Shown here: positions 32,430 to 43,362 of the stretch, piece by piece | How positions within the stretch are numbered: position 1 is the stretch's first letter | Layout of the letters: every line of letters starts with the position of its first letter | Source of the DNA: Malaya genurostris | Taxonomy: Eukaryota; Arthropoda; Insecta; Diptera; Culicidae | Reading direction: 5' to 3' | Length of the DNA stretch: 64,000 nucleotides | NCBI RefSeq assembly: GCF_030247185.1 | Contig: NC_080571.1 | Coordinates: 346,921,879 to 346,985,878 of the forward strand | Position numbers and translations under genes: made by a program | The notes under the pieces: model-generated | Database searches by the model: none | Seen by the model: the letters and a program-made list of their open reading frames with translations, nothing else | What the model was told of the DNA's origin: nothing

Positions 32430-34060
32430 ACATTGGACAAATTACACAAAGCGGTTTTTTTAGAACTACTAAAATATTTCCAAAGGATTTTTAGAAGTTT
32501 ATTTCTACTAGTATCTAAATCTACAAAACTGTATTTGTCCCGTGTTTTTTTAATTGTATGGTAGAATGTGTTTGTAGTCATTTATTCGTACTGTAGTACA
32601 GATGCATCGTTAAAATTCTGGAAGCGAAGCAATGAAAGTTGCAAAATATACAAAATCTTATACGAATGATTATCTTTATCCGGAAGTGAGAAAGAAACAT
32701 GTCAGTTTTAGTCGTATTCATGACCTCCAGTTATGTCTGTGACATTACCCACCCGCCTTTTTTTCTGATTATTTATCCTACAATCAACGGAATTCGACAC
32801 ATATTCGCTTTAACTCAAAAAAGCAATAACACCAAAAATTAATGTGAAATACTTCTGTTAAGCAAAAAATTAAGCAAATGCACAGATTGTCATCCCATCC
32901 TTTAAGTCAATAAAAAATCTTATTCTAATGGCTTCGACATAAAGGATGTAAAGTGTCACGCTTTCTCTTCCAGATGTGATTCTTGCTTTTGGTAATGAAT
33001 AAAAAAGCTCATTAATTAGAATTTTATATTGATAAACTTAACATATACATACAAAGCATGCAAACCATTCTCAACAGTCCGTTTTAAGGAATTACTAATT
33101 CTTGAATGTTCACTCGACGCAATAGAATATACTTCTTTGTACAGTTTTTAAGCAGCGAGAAAGATTTCTTAGAACTTATTCTGTATATTCAAGTTGCTAA
33201 AAAGTGCCACGCGTACTTCAGGGCTCTAATAAAGTGGATATTGTTCAGGTACCAGGCCCGTGCGCAGGGGGGTTTTTAAGGGTTTTAACAACTACATCCA
33301 TACATCTGCCCCATCCCCCTCTTCGCCAAATGGAAAATTTTTCAACATTAGGTTCCATGAACAATAGAGTACCTATTATATAAAAGTGCAAATAACTTGA
33401 CTTTTCCTTCAAATTTGTGCGCCATCCCCACCCTTGAATCTCCACCCTACTTGAACCCCTGTCCCCCTTCTTTTGAACCTGTCCCCCTTCTTTTGAACCC
33501 CCCTCTCTTGAAACCCCAAACGGGCCTGTCAGGCACTGTGGAACTTTTAGTTGCTTAGTGAAACGTCGCTTAAATTTTAATTTGATATTGATCTTGCAAA
33601 TTTGAACATTCTTCCCAGAATATAAAATATAAAATGGCAGTATAAATCCATTATGATAATCATATTGAATATTGATATCTAATGGCCACTTATTATGTGC
33701 GCTAAATCATTAGAAAGCAACGAAAATCTATTAGTTTGATATTAGCGCTTCTTCAGAACAATGTATTGATTCAATCAAAATTTTTCTGATTTGTTTAACT
33801 CGCGCTCACGATGACCAATATAATTTATCTAACTCCATTACACACAATCCATCAACTGGTAAACGATATCAGAACATTTTCTCCTGTCTACAGCGGTTTT
33901 CTAGAACAGTCATATGCATTCCGTTATTGAGTCATTTGGCAAGCAATAATTGTGATATATAAATAAGCACGTGACTCGAAATGACAAATAACATGAATCA
34001 AATATGCATGTGAAATCTCCACTCAAAACTATTCGTTGCGCGCCAAACGATTTTTCCTAT
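32430..34060 (+). repeat. Dispersed repeat family R, longest copy
   Basis: This copy contains segments found separately at 47640-47965 (TTAGAACTA and CCAGTTATGTCTGTGACATT), 15830-16040 inverted, 28860-29160 and 31442-31850. It is interrupted by a separate insertion at 33252-33535. No open frame of note occurs. The end is uncertain; it may continue into the sequence with ACTAGCTGACCCGTCGAACT near 34350, which is itself a common insect repeat motif. Confidence 0.6.
33252..33535. mobile_element. Insertion with GGCCCGTGCG-type ends inside repeat R
   Basis: Comparison with 28860-29160 shows ~280 bp present only in this copy. It begins GGCCCGTGCGCAGGGGGG and ends near ACGGGCCTGTCAGG. It includes two direct copies of CTGTCCCCCTTCTTTTGAAC and other C-rich runs. 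It is probably a small non-autonomous element; the target duplication is unclear. Confidence 0.5.
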
Positions 34061-36480
34061 GATCTAGTATTCTTTCCTTCGACGACCAAACACTTATGCA
34101 ACTCGTTGCGCGCCAAACATCAATCGTAGATCTAGCAAGCATTGGTGACTTTTTCAATGGAAAATTCCATTGTCCATACAAAACAATTTTATGGATTTTT
34201 CCCACTTTTCCGGCAAGTTTTCTTAATTTTTTTGATGTGCGAACCCGGTGGGGGTAGAAACTAATCAAACAAAAAAGATTCATGTAAATCCGTCCATCCG
34301 TTCTTAAGTGATGCGATTACAAAGAATGACCTCTGCATTTTTATATATACTAGCTGACCCGTCGAACTTCGTCTCGCCCGAATATTGTTTTGAATTTCTG
34401 CTTTCGGATTGTAGAATTGTCAAACGTTTTATGCTGTTAATGTATCTTTCCATTATTTTAATGATTACTTGGCTGCGATGAATTCATAAAAAATATTGTG
34501 AATACGTTAAAAGCTCTAATTTAAAAATTTAAATTCAAATCTGAAAACCAATTTTTTGAAGTCCGTCAATACGATCCTGCAAAATCTACTGAACCGATTC
34601 TTTTCAAACTTGAAACATACTTTCCTGGTATAAAATGCCTCCTCCCTACGTTTTTTTTTTAATTTTTCCATTTCCATATTATGGTACGAACTGTTAAAAA
34701 ATCAAAATAATAACTTGAGAACAACGGAGGGGGTAGAAAAAACTCATACTTTGAGTAAATTTAAGAACATCTTAGATTTCACATATTTCTACGCCGAGTT
34801 ATCGTGTTCATCGCGCTAAGTGTGTCTCAAAATAGGTTTTGCGGAATGCTCTGTTACCGCCGTAATTTTCAACATTAATACACGGGAATTTACCTAAATA
34901 TTCTTTAAATGATGCTTTATAATGTAAAAAAAAGTTTGAATAAGTTTGCTTAATCTGTTTCTCCGTAAAAAATTTACAAAACACTGTTTTTGATTCAAAT
35001 TATCCCTTACTTCCTCCTAAAAGTCAATTTACGAAAAAAAAAACACCACTTTTGAATTCAACGAAAATTTCCATGTAATGTAAGGCGAGCAGTTTTAGGA
35101 ACAAACAGTGTATTTTTTCTTGTCCATTACTGATACTTTTTGCAAGTTTGCGTATTCTGTGGAATCTCTTCTCCAATTTGTCAACTATTTGAAAAAAATG
35201 GTTAAAAAAGTTTAACTTTCTTTAAAAGGCAGTCCAGATCAATTTTGGAAAAATAAAGCATGCAATGTGATATCTACATGTTCAGAAAGTTTAATTCGAA
35301 TATGAAAAAACCCTGCAAATACGATTATGATTTAGCGCGAAATTCGTCATATTGAGGTTAATCATAAAATGAATTATTTCCAAAAAACGACATTATCCAC
35401 AAAAATTTTCAAATAATTATATACGTTTTTACATGCGTATGGAAATTAATCATCATATTCTGAAATCCCATCAGAAAAAGTTTTTGGGTACGCGCCTATT
35501 TGATTTTATTGCTTTATTTCGGTCTGGTTTTCTGCATAGGCAGTTTTTTTAGATAACCTTAGGTAGAACGAAGATGAGAATTAAGGAAACTTTAAAAATG
35601 TTTAAAAGGTTTAAATCTTTCAGCCTAGCAAAATTTCAATAAACTGTTCTCTTCAGGACCATTAACTGGTGGGATGCGATTTCTGTTCAGGTTTCAGTGG
35701 AGTCTTTGAAGTTGCAAGTGACGGGCACTGGTTTTATCTGGAATAAATTTTTCTGTTAAATATCGCCTCTCTGGGACATACAACACACTAAATTTTAAAC
35801 ACAGGTCCAATTTACTAATACGCAGTTTGTTCACAAATGGTTCAAAAGAACTGTTTCTTTTAAAAGAATGAGGAACAAAACCTTTTATTTCTTTTGTGGT
35901 TTAAAATTCTTTTCAAAAGGAACTAAATTTATCGATTTTCTCAAGCAACAACGAAAATCTTTATTTGTTCTGATCACCGAAACTTTGTTCAATCGTCGAA
36001 CGCCTACATTGACTGTTATTTGATGTTAATTAGTATTGGAATTGTAAAATGTATGTAGTAAATGACGAAAATTATATGTCGTATGCGTCCGACGATGGCT
36101 GAAGCATAACCGAAACGTCATGCTAAATAAAAAACGTTGAAAACAGTGTTTCAATTCTCGCCGAAACAAATCAACAAACAATTGAAAAACGAAAATCAAC
36201 TGAGGCCATTCAAAAATTAAGTTTTCAAAAAAATTCCAATTTGTATCGCTTAGTTAATTTCGTAAATAATAATAACTGAAAATAAACAGAATCAATAAAA
36301 TCTCCTAGAAAAAATGACTGTTTATAGCTTGGTTCAAATTTGAATAATTTGATTCTGTTCGATACTTAAAATGATTTGTCGAAAGAAACTCTTTGAAAGT
36401 TATTGTAAAATGAATTTTTATGTCCCCTTTTCAACAAAACGATACCGTTTTGAGGCAAATCAAGCAATTGAATGAAAACT
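34061..36480. other. AT-rich sequence with repeat fragments
   Basis: The motif ACTAGCTGACCCGTCGAACT near 34350 is a known type of dispersed insect repeat. Near 36085-36125, GACGATGGCTGAAGCATAAC followed by CGAAACGTC resembles the degenerate hammerhead-like terminus seen in Penelope-like elements, but the core is not intact. No genes are seen. Confidence 0.4.
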
Positions 36481-36492
36481 ATGACATATTTA

Positions 36493-36660
36493 TTCAGGGG
36501 TTAGCCTAATTTTGTGCTAGGAAGCATAACCGTTTTTAATATGTTTACGTTTCGTCTTTGACTCATCAGTGCATAGCAGTTCAAATTGAACGGCTTTATG
36601 CAAAATTCGGCAGCTCGATTTGAACCGCTAAGCAGACGTAAAGTTTCTGCTATTTGCCAT
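36493..36660 (-). repeat. Hammerhead-bearing repeat, copy 2
   Basis: The segment shares GGGGTTAGCC/AATTTTGTGCTAGG and GCATAACCG flanks with 20355-20505 and contains a complete hammerhead motif. The order shows that the GCTAGG block lies 3' of the ribozyme on the minus strand. Confidence 0.75.
36544..36642 (-). ncRNA. Hammerhead ribozyme, copy 2
   Basis: Minus strand: TTTACGT, cleavage C (complement of 36635), TGC, helix I, GCA, CTGATGA, GTC-AAA-GAC, GAA, ACGTAAA. It has the same 99-nt length and intact core as copy 1. The distal part of helix I has several substitutions relative to copy 1, mostly keeping pairing through G-U, with two mismatches, while core and helix III are unchanged. Cleavage is predicted between 36635 and 36634. 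Confidence 0.8.
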
Positions 36661-36919
36661 ATTGCCGATAATAGAATAAACTAAAACTTATTTTAAACAA
36701 ATCACGAAAAATATTGTTTTCCTTATTATCTTAAATCAAGTTTTATAGAGAGTTGGTTTTTCATTTTTTCTTAAGCCTTCAGAAAATCTGTAAAAAATAC
36801 TACAAATACAGTGAAAGAATATTCTTCTCTACTATAATTGAACTACGTGGCGCCCAAGCACAACTGAACATGTTCGGTTCTTCTGTTCAATTAAGCTGAT
36901 TCTCTTCGTGTGCTTCACA

Positions 36920-36994
36920 TGCAGAGTAGCCTTATGGATAAAACGATTTCCTCGGGAAGGAACCTAACTACGGGTTCGAGTCCCGTTTCTGCAA
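36920..36994 (+). tRNA. tRNA-like gene or pseudogene (Arg-like), possible SINE head
   Basis: A 7-bp acceptor stem (TGCAGAG with TTCTGCA, one G-U) and a perfect T-arm (ACGGG-TTCGAGT-CCCGT) are present. The A-box-like segment TAGCCTTATGGATAA and the perfect B box GGTTCGAGTCC are also present. The D-stem has two mismatches and the anticodon stem is weak, so the anticodon cannot be read with confidence. TTTTT at 36999-37003 is a good pol III terminator. The D-loop resembles tRNA-Arg. It could be a decayed tRNA gene or the head of a tRNA-derived SINE. Confidence 0.4.
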
Positions 36995-36998
36995 TAGC

Positions 36999-37003
36999 TT
37001 TTT
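36999..37003 (+). terminator. Pol III terminator (T5)
   Basis: TTTTT starts 5 nt after the tRNA-like 3' end. Confidence 0.4.
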
Positions 37004-37139
37004 CGCAGTGTTTTGGTTCAATAGTTGTATTCGCATGTCATTTTTCCAATTTGTTTTTCTCGTACGAACGCTGATTAAATTAAAAACTACAGAGTTAACA
37101 CACACACACACATGACTAGAAAATCAATGAAGTATAAAA

Positions 37140-37290
37140 CAAAAAAATTTATAATGACTGGTACTCGAACCGAGAATTATTTGATCGCAAAGAGCCAGAG
37201 AAGCATATATTTGTGTGGCAGGTAAATAGTGTTTACAAATTCATACATTCGCAGTGGTTAGTCGTGTGAAAGCGACAAAAAATGTGAAAT
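37140..37290 (-). repeat. tRNA-like SINE fragment
   Basis: On the minus strand TGCTTCTCTGGCTC and TAATTCTCGGTTCGAGTACC correspond to the A- and B-box regions of the tRNA-like units at 37955-38030 and 38335-38415. The neighbouring segment (TGTGTGGCAGGTAAATAGTG) is also shared. Confidence 0.55.
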
Positions 37291-37639
37291 TCAATCAATC
37301 TTAACGACCGTAGGCAGAAAAATGAGCTTTATCTATACTAAAGTTAATGCTGCATGGTGTGCTAATCGAAAAAGAAACTTAAAATTGATATGAGAAGAAA
37401 TATTCAGAAATTGATGTTGGAAATCTCGCATAGGAGAATAGAAATTACGTTACATCTAATTTTTAAATATTTTTACAATGTTCATTAAAGTGGATTTTGT
37501 TCGGCTAAACAGAACTACACTTTTGATCTTACAGGTAGCTTGCCAGTGTAGCTGAATTCGTCCGACATTTCTATTTGTTTTGATCCTAAAAGTTTTAACC
37601 TTATGATCATTTGCCTCTTTTGTCCAGATAAACTATGTG

Positions 37640-37700
37640 CGAGATGAAGAATCGAACCTAGGTGGGCTGCGGGATTAGGACTCGAACCTAGGTGGTAATT
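37640..37700 (-). repeat. Duplicated B-box-like segment
   Basis: On the minus strand CACCTAGGTTCGAGTCC is repeated 29 nt downstream as CACCTAGGTTCGATTC. Two tandem pol III B-box-like cores without a matching A box; tRNA-like remnant. Confidence 0.45.
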
Positions 37701-37762
37701 GACTGACCCAATTTATATTTATATGTATTCAATTTTTCCGCACACTCTAAAAAAATTTCAAT

Positions 37763-38556
37763 TTACAGGTGACTTAATCCCTCATACGATGTAATTCATA
37801 AAGACCTAATTTGTCAAATGACGGAAAATCTCATTTGTAATGACTTAATGTTAGATGAACTTGAATTTTACTGGTTTCGACTGTAACTTGCGTTCTGCTA
37901 GCAGGTGCGACTGTATAAATTTAAATGCACCTTTTACCGGCCAGGCAGATGCATGCTTCTGTGGCTCAGTCGATTATCAGACGAACTTGCGATCCAATGA
38001 TTCTCGGCTCAAGTCGCGGTTGCTACAAAAACAAGTTTTTTTATTTCAATGAATTTCATGTCATGGAGTTTTAGACACAATATTAAATGTTCTTCCACGT
38101 AAATTTGCGTGAATTGTGACGCTCTATTTATGTGCATCTAATAAGATGTAAAAATTATTAAGTGTGCACTTTCAAGTACACTTTTAAAAAATCTAATAAT
38201 TTTACATATTATAAGAAGCACTTAGTTTGAGCCTCGCAGTTCACGCAAATTTACATGCAAAAACATGTAATATTATGTGATTTGAAAATTCCATAACATG
38301 GAATTCAGTGAAATAAACAAAAATACTGATAGCGGCTGCCGCGACTTGAACCGAGAATCGTTGGATCACAAAGTACGCCCGTTAATCGACTGAGTCACAG
38401 AAGCACACATCTGCTTGGTTGGTAAGTGGTGTATATAAATTTATACAGTCACACTTGCTAGCCGAATAGAAATTACAGTCGGAACTAGTGAAAATCACTC
38501 TCATCCCACATAAAGTTATTACAAATAGAATATTCAATCATTTGAGTCACCTGTAA
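37763..38556. mobile_element. Long inverted repeat carrying tRNA-like units in both arms
   Basis: The ends TTACAGGTGACT and AGTCACCTGTAA are inverted. Most of the two ~390-bp arms align with each other in inverted orientation around a centre near 38165-38195. Each arm contains a tRNA-like segment: GGCTCAGTCGATTA plus CGGCTCAAGTCGCGG (+), and GACTCAGTCGATTA plus CGGTTCAAGTCGCGG (-). So either a SINE sits in a palindromic element or two copies have inserted head to head. No protein is encoded. Confidence 0.65.
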
Positions 38557-40114
38557 AATTCGTTTTATATTTTAAAGTGGAATCTAAAATGGATTCTTCT
38601 TCGAAAACACAGTAACAATCTTTTTTCTTCTCAGTGTTTAACACTGTTTGCATTCCCCCGATTTGAAGTGATTCAGTTCAGCTGCTTGCTTCCGTTCGGT
38701 TTATTTTTCTTACTAACATAAAAGAGTTATCTTGAAAAATGAATTAATTTCGAAAAACCTCTTGATGGACAATTGACATTAACTAACGGTTGGTTTCTTC
38801 CGCAAGCCATGAAGTACTGTGATGTCCTCTATTTCATACAAAAAGAAATAGATTGCCTCGTTTTTCCTGGATTTGGTTAGCTGTAAGTTATATTTCAAAG
38901 CTAGTTCATCTCCAATTGAAAATGCATTTTGATAGCTACTTTTTTAGGATCTCGTAAAGATTTGCGAAACCAAAAACTACCAATATTGAAAATGGCCCAG
39001 AGAGACCGACCATGTGGGTTTGATCCAAGACGAAAGAAAGAACAAACTCTGGGCAGCCGGCTGCCGAATGTGATCACATGGGAAAATCTTTTTATATTAC
39101 ATCTGCTGACAAATCATATTATTGCCCAGGAGTTATTCTTGTGCAGTGTCATGTCACTAGAATTTCGTATTACTGAAAAAAAATTACCATTCGACTCAGT
39201 TCTTCGAGATCACAAAATGTCTTTGTTTGTACACTGAGGTCTTCTTTTTTCGCGGGAGTATATAAACACGCGCAGAAAAAACCGTCCACAAAGATCTAGT
39301 TGAGACAATTAGAATGTTAATTCAAATCAAGATTTGAGAAAATCGGCTAAATCATTGCTGTGAAATCGAAGTGAGTTCCATTTTAGTAGATTTTCTTCAT
39401 TATTATCAGTGCTTTCGGAACCGAAAACTGGGGACTAGTAGTACCAAAGCAAGTTTAGATATCCACCAAATGATAAGATCTGCAAACTAGAAGAATTTAC
39501 CAGTCAGTTTCAGAAAAAAGTCGCACCTCTATTCGCCATCACTTGTGCAAAATGCTTTGTTTCCCACTTATCGCGTTGTAATTCCGGAACAAGAAGTCGG
39601 ATCCGAATTGAATTCGAGAACTTTTCAAAGAAATTGCATCTTAGTTTGTGGAAATCGGTTAAGAATTTTCCGAGAAAATTGAGTGCACACTTTCTCATAA
39701 ATTTGCTCATATTATCCCGTAATTCCGGAACCGGCAATTCAACTAAAATTAAATTCAATAGCAGGCTATCAGATTATAACACCTTTCGTTTGATTGTTTG
39801 CTTTGAGAGTAGTGAGTGTCTATTTTTGATCTGAAATTTTGCATAGGTTTGTGAAATTCGACTGTCACTTGTATTTGTAAACACTAAACAAAACACGATT
39901 TCAGAAGAAGAACGCGTACAAGAAGTAGTTGTATGCCGTTGACTTATCAATCTGACCGCTTGTAAACGAACTTAAATACTCGAAAAGTATTGTTTATTGT
40001 GTTCTAGAGTCTATCCCGAGAAAATACTAAGCCACTGAATCGTGTATGCGTTATCTAGCGTAGTAATAGACGACACAAGACCAGATGTCCAGATTTTCCA
40101 TCGTACACACTAAA
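38557..40114. other. Unassigned sequence with a dispersed TTCCGGAAC repeat
   Basis: Around 39560-39780 the motif GTAATTCCGGAAC occurs twice with related flanks (GAATTGAATTC, AAATTAAATTC), the pattern of a common mosquito dispersed repeat. A TATATAAAC motif at 39259 could be a TATA box, but no convincing transcript start or gene follows. An open frame at 38929-39237 has no recognised domain. Confidence 0.35.
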
Positions 40115-40119
40115 GTTAT
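40115..40119. repeat. 5-bp target-site duplication of the BEL element, left
   Basis: GTTAT is repeated at 47073-47077 on the other side of the element. Confidence 0.85.
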
Positions 40120-40411
40120 TGTAACGAAATTTCGTAAATTAAACACGTTCTTCACAGTAGACCTTCACGGTAAGCTTCAAAGCTGAAATAATATTTTATT
40201 AATATTAGGAATTCATTATAAAGTGTTCTTACAATTTCAGTGTTCAGATTAACTAAATTTCGCTCAAATGCAATATTCACGCTGATCGATCGAGGTTATT
40301 CTCGTGCACGTTTCCTTTGTGTGTCACATCTCTTGATCCAGAAGGTTGGCTATCCGCGAGCCTGGTTGCTAGTTACACCGAACCGATGACGAACGAGGGA
40401 CCTCCGCAACA
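40120..40411 (-). repeat. BEL 3' LTR (292 bp)
   Basis: Matches 46772-47072 base for base apart from lacking 9 bp (about TCTTTTGTC on the + strand). The integrase frame ends 43 nt inside it. Confidence 0.92.
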
Positions 40412-41956
40412 TCCCCCTCCCCGTGTAACTGGAAACTTGCCACGCCATCTTCAGGTTCATTACACTTCTTGGCGACTTCAAGAAGGGCAAGTCTAACTGC
40501 TGAACGTCTTTTTATACCGCTGGTCGTTTGCACCACTGCAGATCGCACCTGTCCATCCTTGCCAGTAATCACGTCGCGAACTATGCCCCGTTCCCAAAGG
40601 TTTCTTTTCGAATCGTCTATAACGAGGACTAGATCTCCTTCTTGGATGGGTCGCACCGGATCGAACCACTTCGTGCGCCGCGTGAGCATCGGAACATATT
40701 CTTTGATCCATCTGCGCCAGAATTCATCAACTAAGTGTTGGGCTAACTTCCAGCTATCACGAAGGACAGGACCACTTTGCGAGAAATCCGTTGGTGGTTG
40801 AGTTATTCCTGAACTACCATACAACAAAAAATGACTTGGGGTAAGAGATTCGGCTTCTGCTGATTCTAGAGGAACATATGTGAGTGGCCTAGAGTTAACC
40901 ACTCCTTCTGCCTCTAGAATGATTGTTTCGAGTGTCTCATCGTCCGGATGGCGTTGACTGTTCGCAATTGCTGCCATGGCCGTTTTAACCGAGCGCACCA
41001 TGCGTTCCCACGCTCCACCCATGTGCGGCGTAGCCGGCGGATTGAAGAACCATTTGGTCCGAGCACTTGTGAAGGATTGTGCGCATCCTGCATTTATAAC
41101 ACGCATTTGATCCATTAGTAGGCGACTGGCACCTATAAAATTTGTTCCGTTGTCAGAGTATATCTCCTGTGGTGCTCCTCGTCGGATCACGAACCTGCGA
41201 ATTGCTTTAATGCACGACGAAGTCGAGAGGGAGTGAACAACTTCCAGATGCACAGCCCGCACCGTAAGGCATGTGAAAAGTGCAATCCATCGTTTGGCCA
41301 AACTGCGTCCTACTTTAACTTGAACTGGTCCGAAGTAGTCGACACCCGTGAAAGTAAACGGCCTTATAAACGGTGTTAGTCTTACTTTCGGCAACGGTCC
41401 CATTTGAGGTTGCTGGGGTACCGCTTTATAGACTCTACAGTATTGACAATCTTTTGTTACACGTCGAACGATCGATCGAAGGCTAGGGATCCAAAAACGT
41501 TGCCTTATTTCATTCACAATTGTCTCGTGGTTTGCATGAAGAAACTGTTTATGATATCTAGAAATGATAAGACTGGTCACTGTATGGGTTTTGGGTAGGA
41601 TGATAGGGTACTTAGCTTCGTAGGGGATGTGAGGTGCAGCCCCTATACGACCTCCCAACCTTATCACTCCATCGCCATCCAAAAATACCGTGAGCTTGTA
41701 TAGAGGGCTGCACCTCGAAAGCTTCCCACGGTAGACTCCTGGTTTCTCGAGTTTCTGCAAAGTTCGATACTCGTCGGGAAATGAATCCGTCTGCGCCAAA
41801 CGCCATAAAAATATTTCGGCCTTCTGAAACTCCTCTTGTGTAATTAGTCCAGTTGGATTGGTTCGATGACGTTTACCTCGCCGTAGAATTCCCGTGAAGC
41901 GATATACGAAACAAACCGTTCGCAACAATCGCTCCCACGACGAGAACCGAGAGAGA
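40369..41956 (-). CDS. BEL integrase and C-terminal region
   Basis: The frame is open from the MITE junction to a stop at 40369. An N-terminal linker leads to an HHCC zinc-binding motif (HKQFLHANHE and CQYCRVYK). The integrase core follows with the three acidic catalytic positions in FTGVDYFGP, YSDNGTNF and GAWERM, and then a C-terminal region (VLVIDDSKRNLWERG) typical of BEL/Pao polyproteins. In the family this enzyme inserts the cDNA into chromosomal DNA. No stop or frameshift is seen in the domain. The frame also reads on into the MITE up to 42120, but that part is not BEL sequence. Confidence 0.88.
40412..40422 (-). other. Polypurine tract of the BEL element
   Basis: GGGGAGGGGGA directly abuts the start of the 3' LTR on the minus strand, the expected plus-strand primer site. 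Confidence 0.75.
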
Positions 41957-43361
41957 CCCAAGTAGCAATCCGCAACTAGTTCTAATACGACAAAGTCCAA
42001 ACTATGTTGCAACAAGAGCACGAATATGTGTTTTATGTTATACTGGTTAAAACATGGTGACAGCAATGTTTCATCATAACAAAAACTAGTTACGAAACAG
42101 TTATTTAGGTTTCCAATCATAACATCCTTGTGTCATATTGAATTAAATATAATTCATAAGCTATCGTTACTTAATCCAAACATATTTCTAATCACAACAA
42201 TGCTTCTAGCCACTAGTTAAAAATAAGTTTATTTGACTTCAATAGTAGCAACCCATAACTAGTTTTGATACCACTTAACCCAACTGTGTTGCAATAAGAA
42301 CACGAACATGTCTTTTATGTTATACTGGGTAAAACAAGGTGACAGCAGTGTTTCTTTATAACGTAAACATTAAACTAACTATCATTTGTAAGTTATCGTT
42401 ACTTGATTCTAACATATCTTTAATCACATCTATGTTTTTAGCTACTAGTTGAAAAAAGGTTTATTTTCCGTTGCGAAACCATTATAAATACGTTAACATA
42501 TATATGAATCGTTACTGTGAATTGACATAGCAATAACTTAGATATTATAAGATTATAACATATAATTTCTTCATTAATTCAGATAGTTATCGGTAAGTTT
42601 TCCCAACGTTATGATAACTAAAATGCAAACAAAACAACCTTTGTTGGCTTGAATATGGCGAACACAATATGGAGTCTCAAGAAGTGTATGAAACGTAAAT
42701 AAAACCAGGATATTACTGTTTTCAAAACTACTTTTTGCCGAAAGTAGTGAAAGGCAGAATAGTCATTTTTGTTCTATTCACTGTCATAAACACGAAGAAA
42801 ATAATATAGGGATTGAACATCGATTGTGATAATATTATAGTTCTCATGATATATGAGTTTAAAATGATGAGAAATCACTCTACTTGGAATAATTTTGAGC
42901 ATTCTGAACATAGGGTTATTTTGTTGTTTATTTTTATATCTTTATATACAGATTTTGATTAAAGGCGCATAAAAAACAGTTAAGTAAAATTGAATTCCGC
43001 TCGACAGTTTTTGGATCGTTATGAAATTTGTACCTTGTATCAAGTGTGTGACTTAAAGTACTCTTCTGCTTTTTTATTGATGATAGAAAAGTATTCTGGA
43101 TTCATTCAATGTTTATAATGTCGATGGTGACTAAGTTTCAACTAGTTTACTTGGAAACAAGTTATTTTCAAGTTATGGAAAGATAAGTTATTTCAGTATG
43201 GCATTCCAACGTAACCACAACTTATTTTTAGCTGACTTAGCAACTAATAGAAATTGCGCTTTTTGAGTTACGCTAGTGGTTAGATGTTAGTAACAATCAC
43301 TCAAATTTCTGGTTGCAAACTAGTCACAAATAAGTTAGCGTAACAAAAATTGTTACTTGGG
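41957..43361. mobile_element. MITE family M, complete copy 2, inside BEL
   Basis: Ends CCCAAGTAGCAAT and ATTGTTACTTGGG are inverted. GA lies outside each end (41955-41956 and 43362-43363), consistent with a 2-bp target duplication, though the family otherwise uses TA. At 1405 bp it is longer than copy 1 and contains a tandem duplication. If the MITE and one dinucleotide are ignored, the BEL frame on the two sides is in phase. The right end shares its last ~125 bp with the fragment at 22098-22228. Confidence 0.8.
41969..42475. repeat. Tandem duplication inside the MITE
   Basis: Two consecutive units, about 41969-42249 and 42250-42475, share AACTAGTT, TTTTATGTTATACTGG, GGTGACAGCA and GCTATCGTTACTT/GTTATCGTTACTT blocks in the same order. 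Divergence is substantial, so the duplication is old relative to the BEL insertion and was probably carried in by the MITE. Confidence 0.65.
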
Positions 43362-43362
43362 G

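Noticed and set aside
39259..39267. TATATAAAC as a promoter
   Set aside because: No initiator at proper spacing and no gene-like sequence downstream; AT-rich DNA makes such matches frequent.
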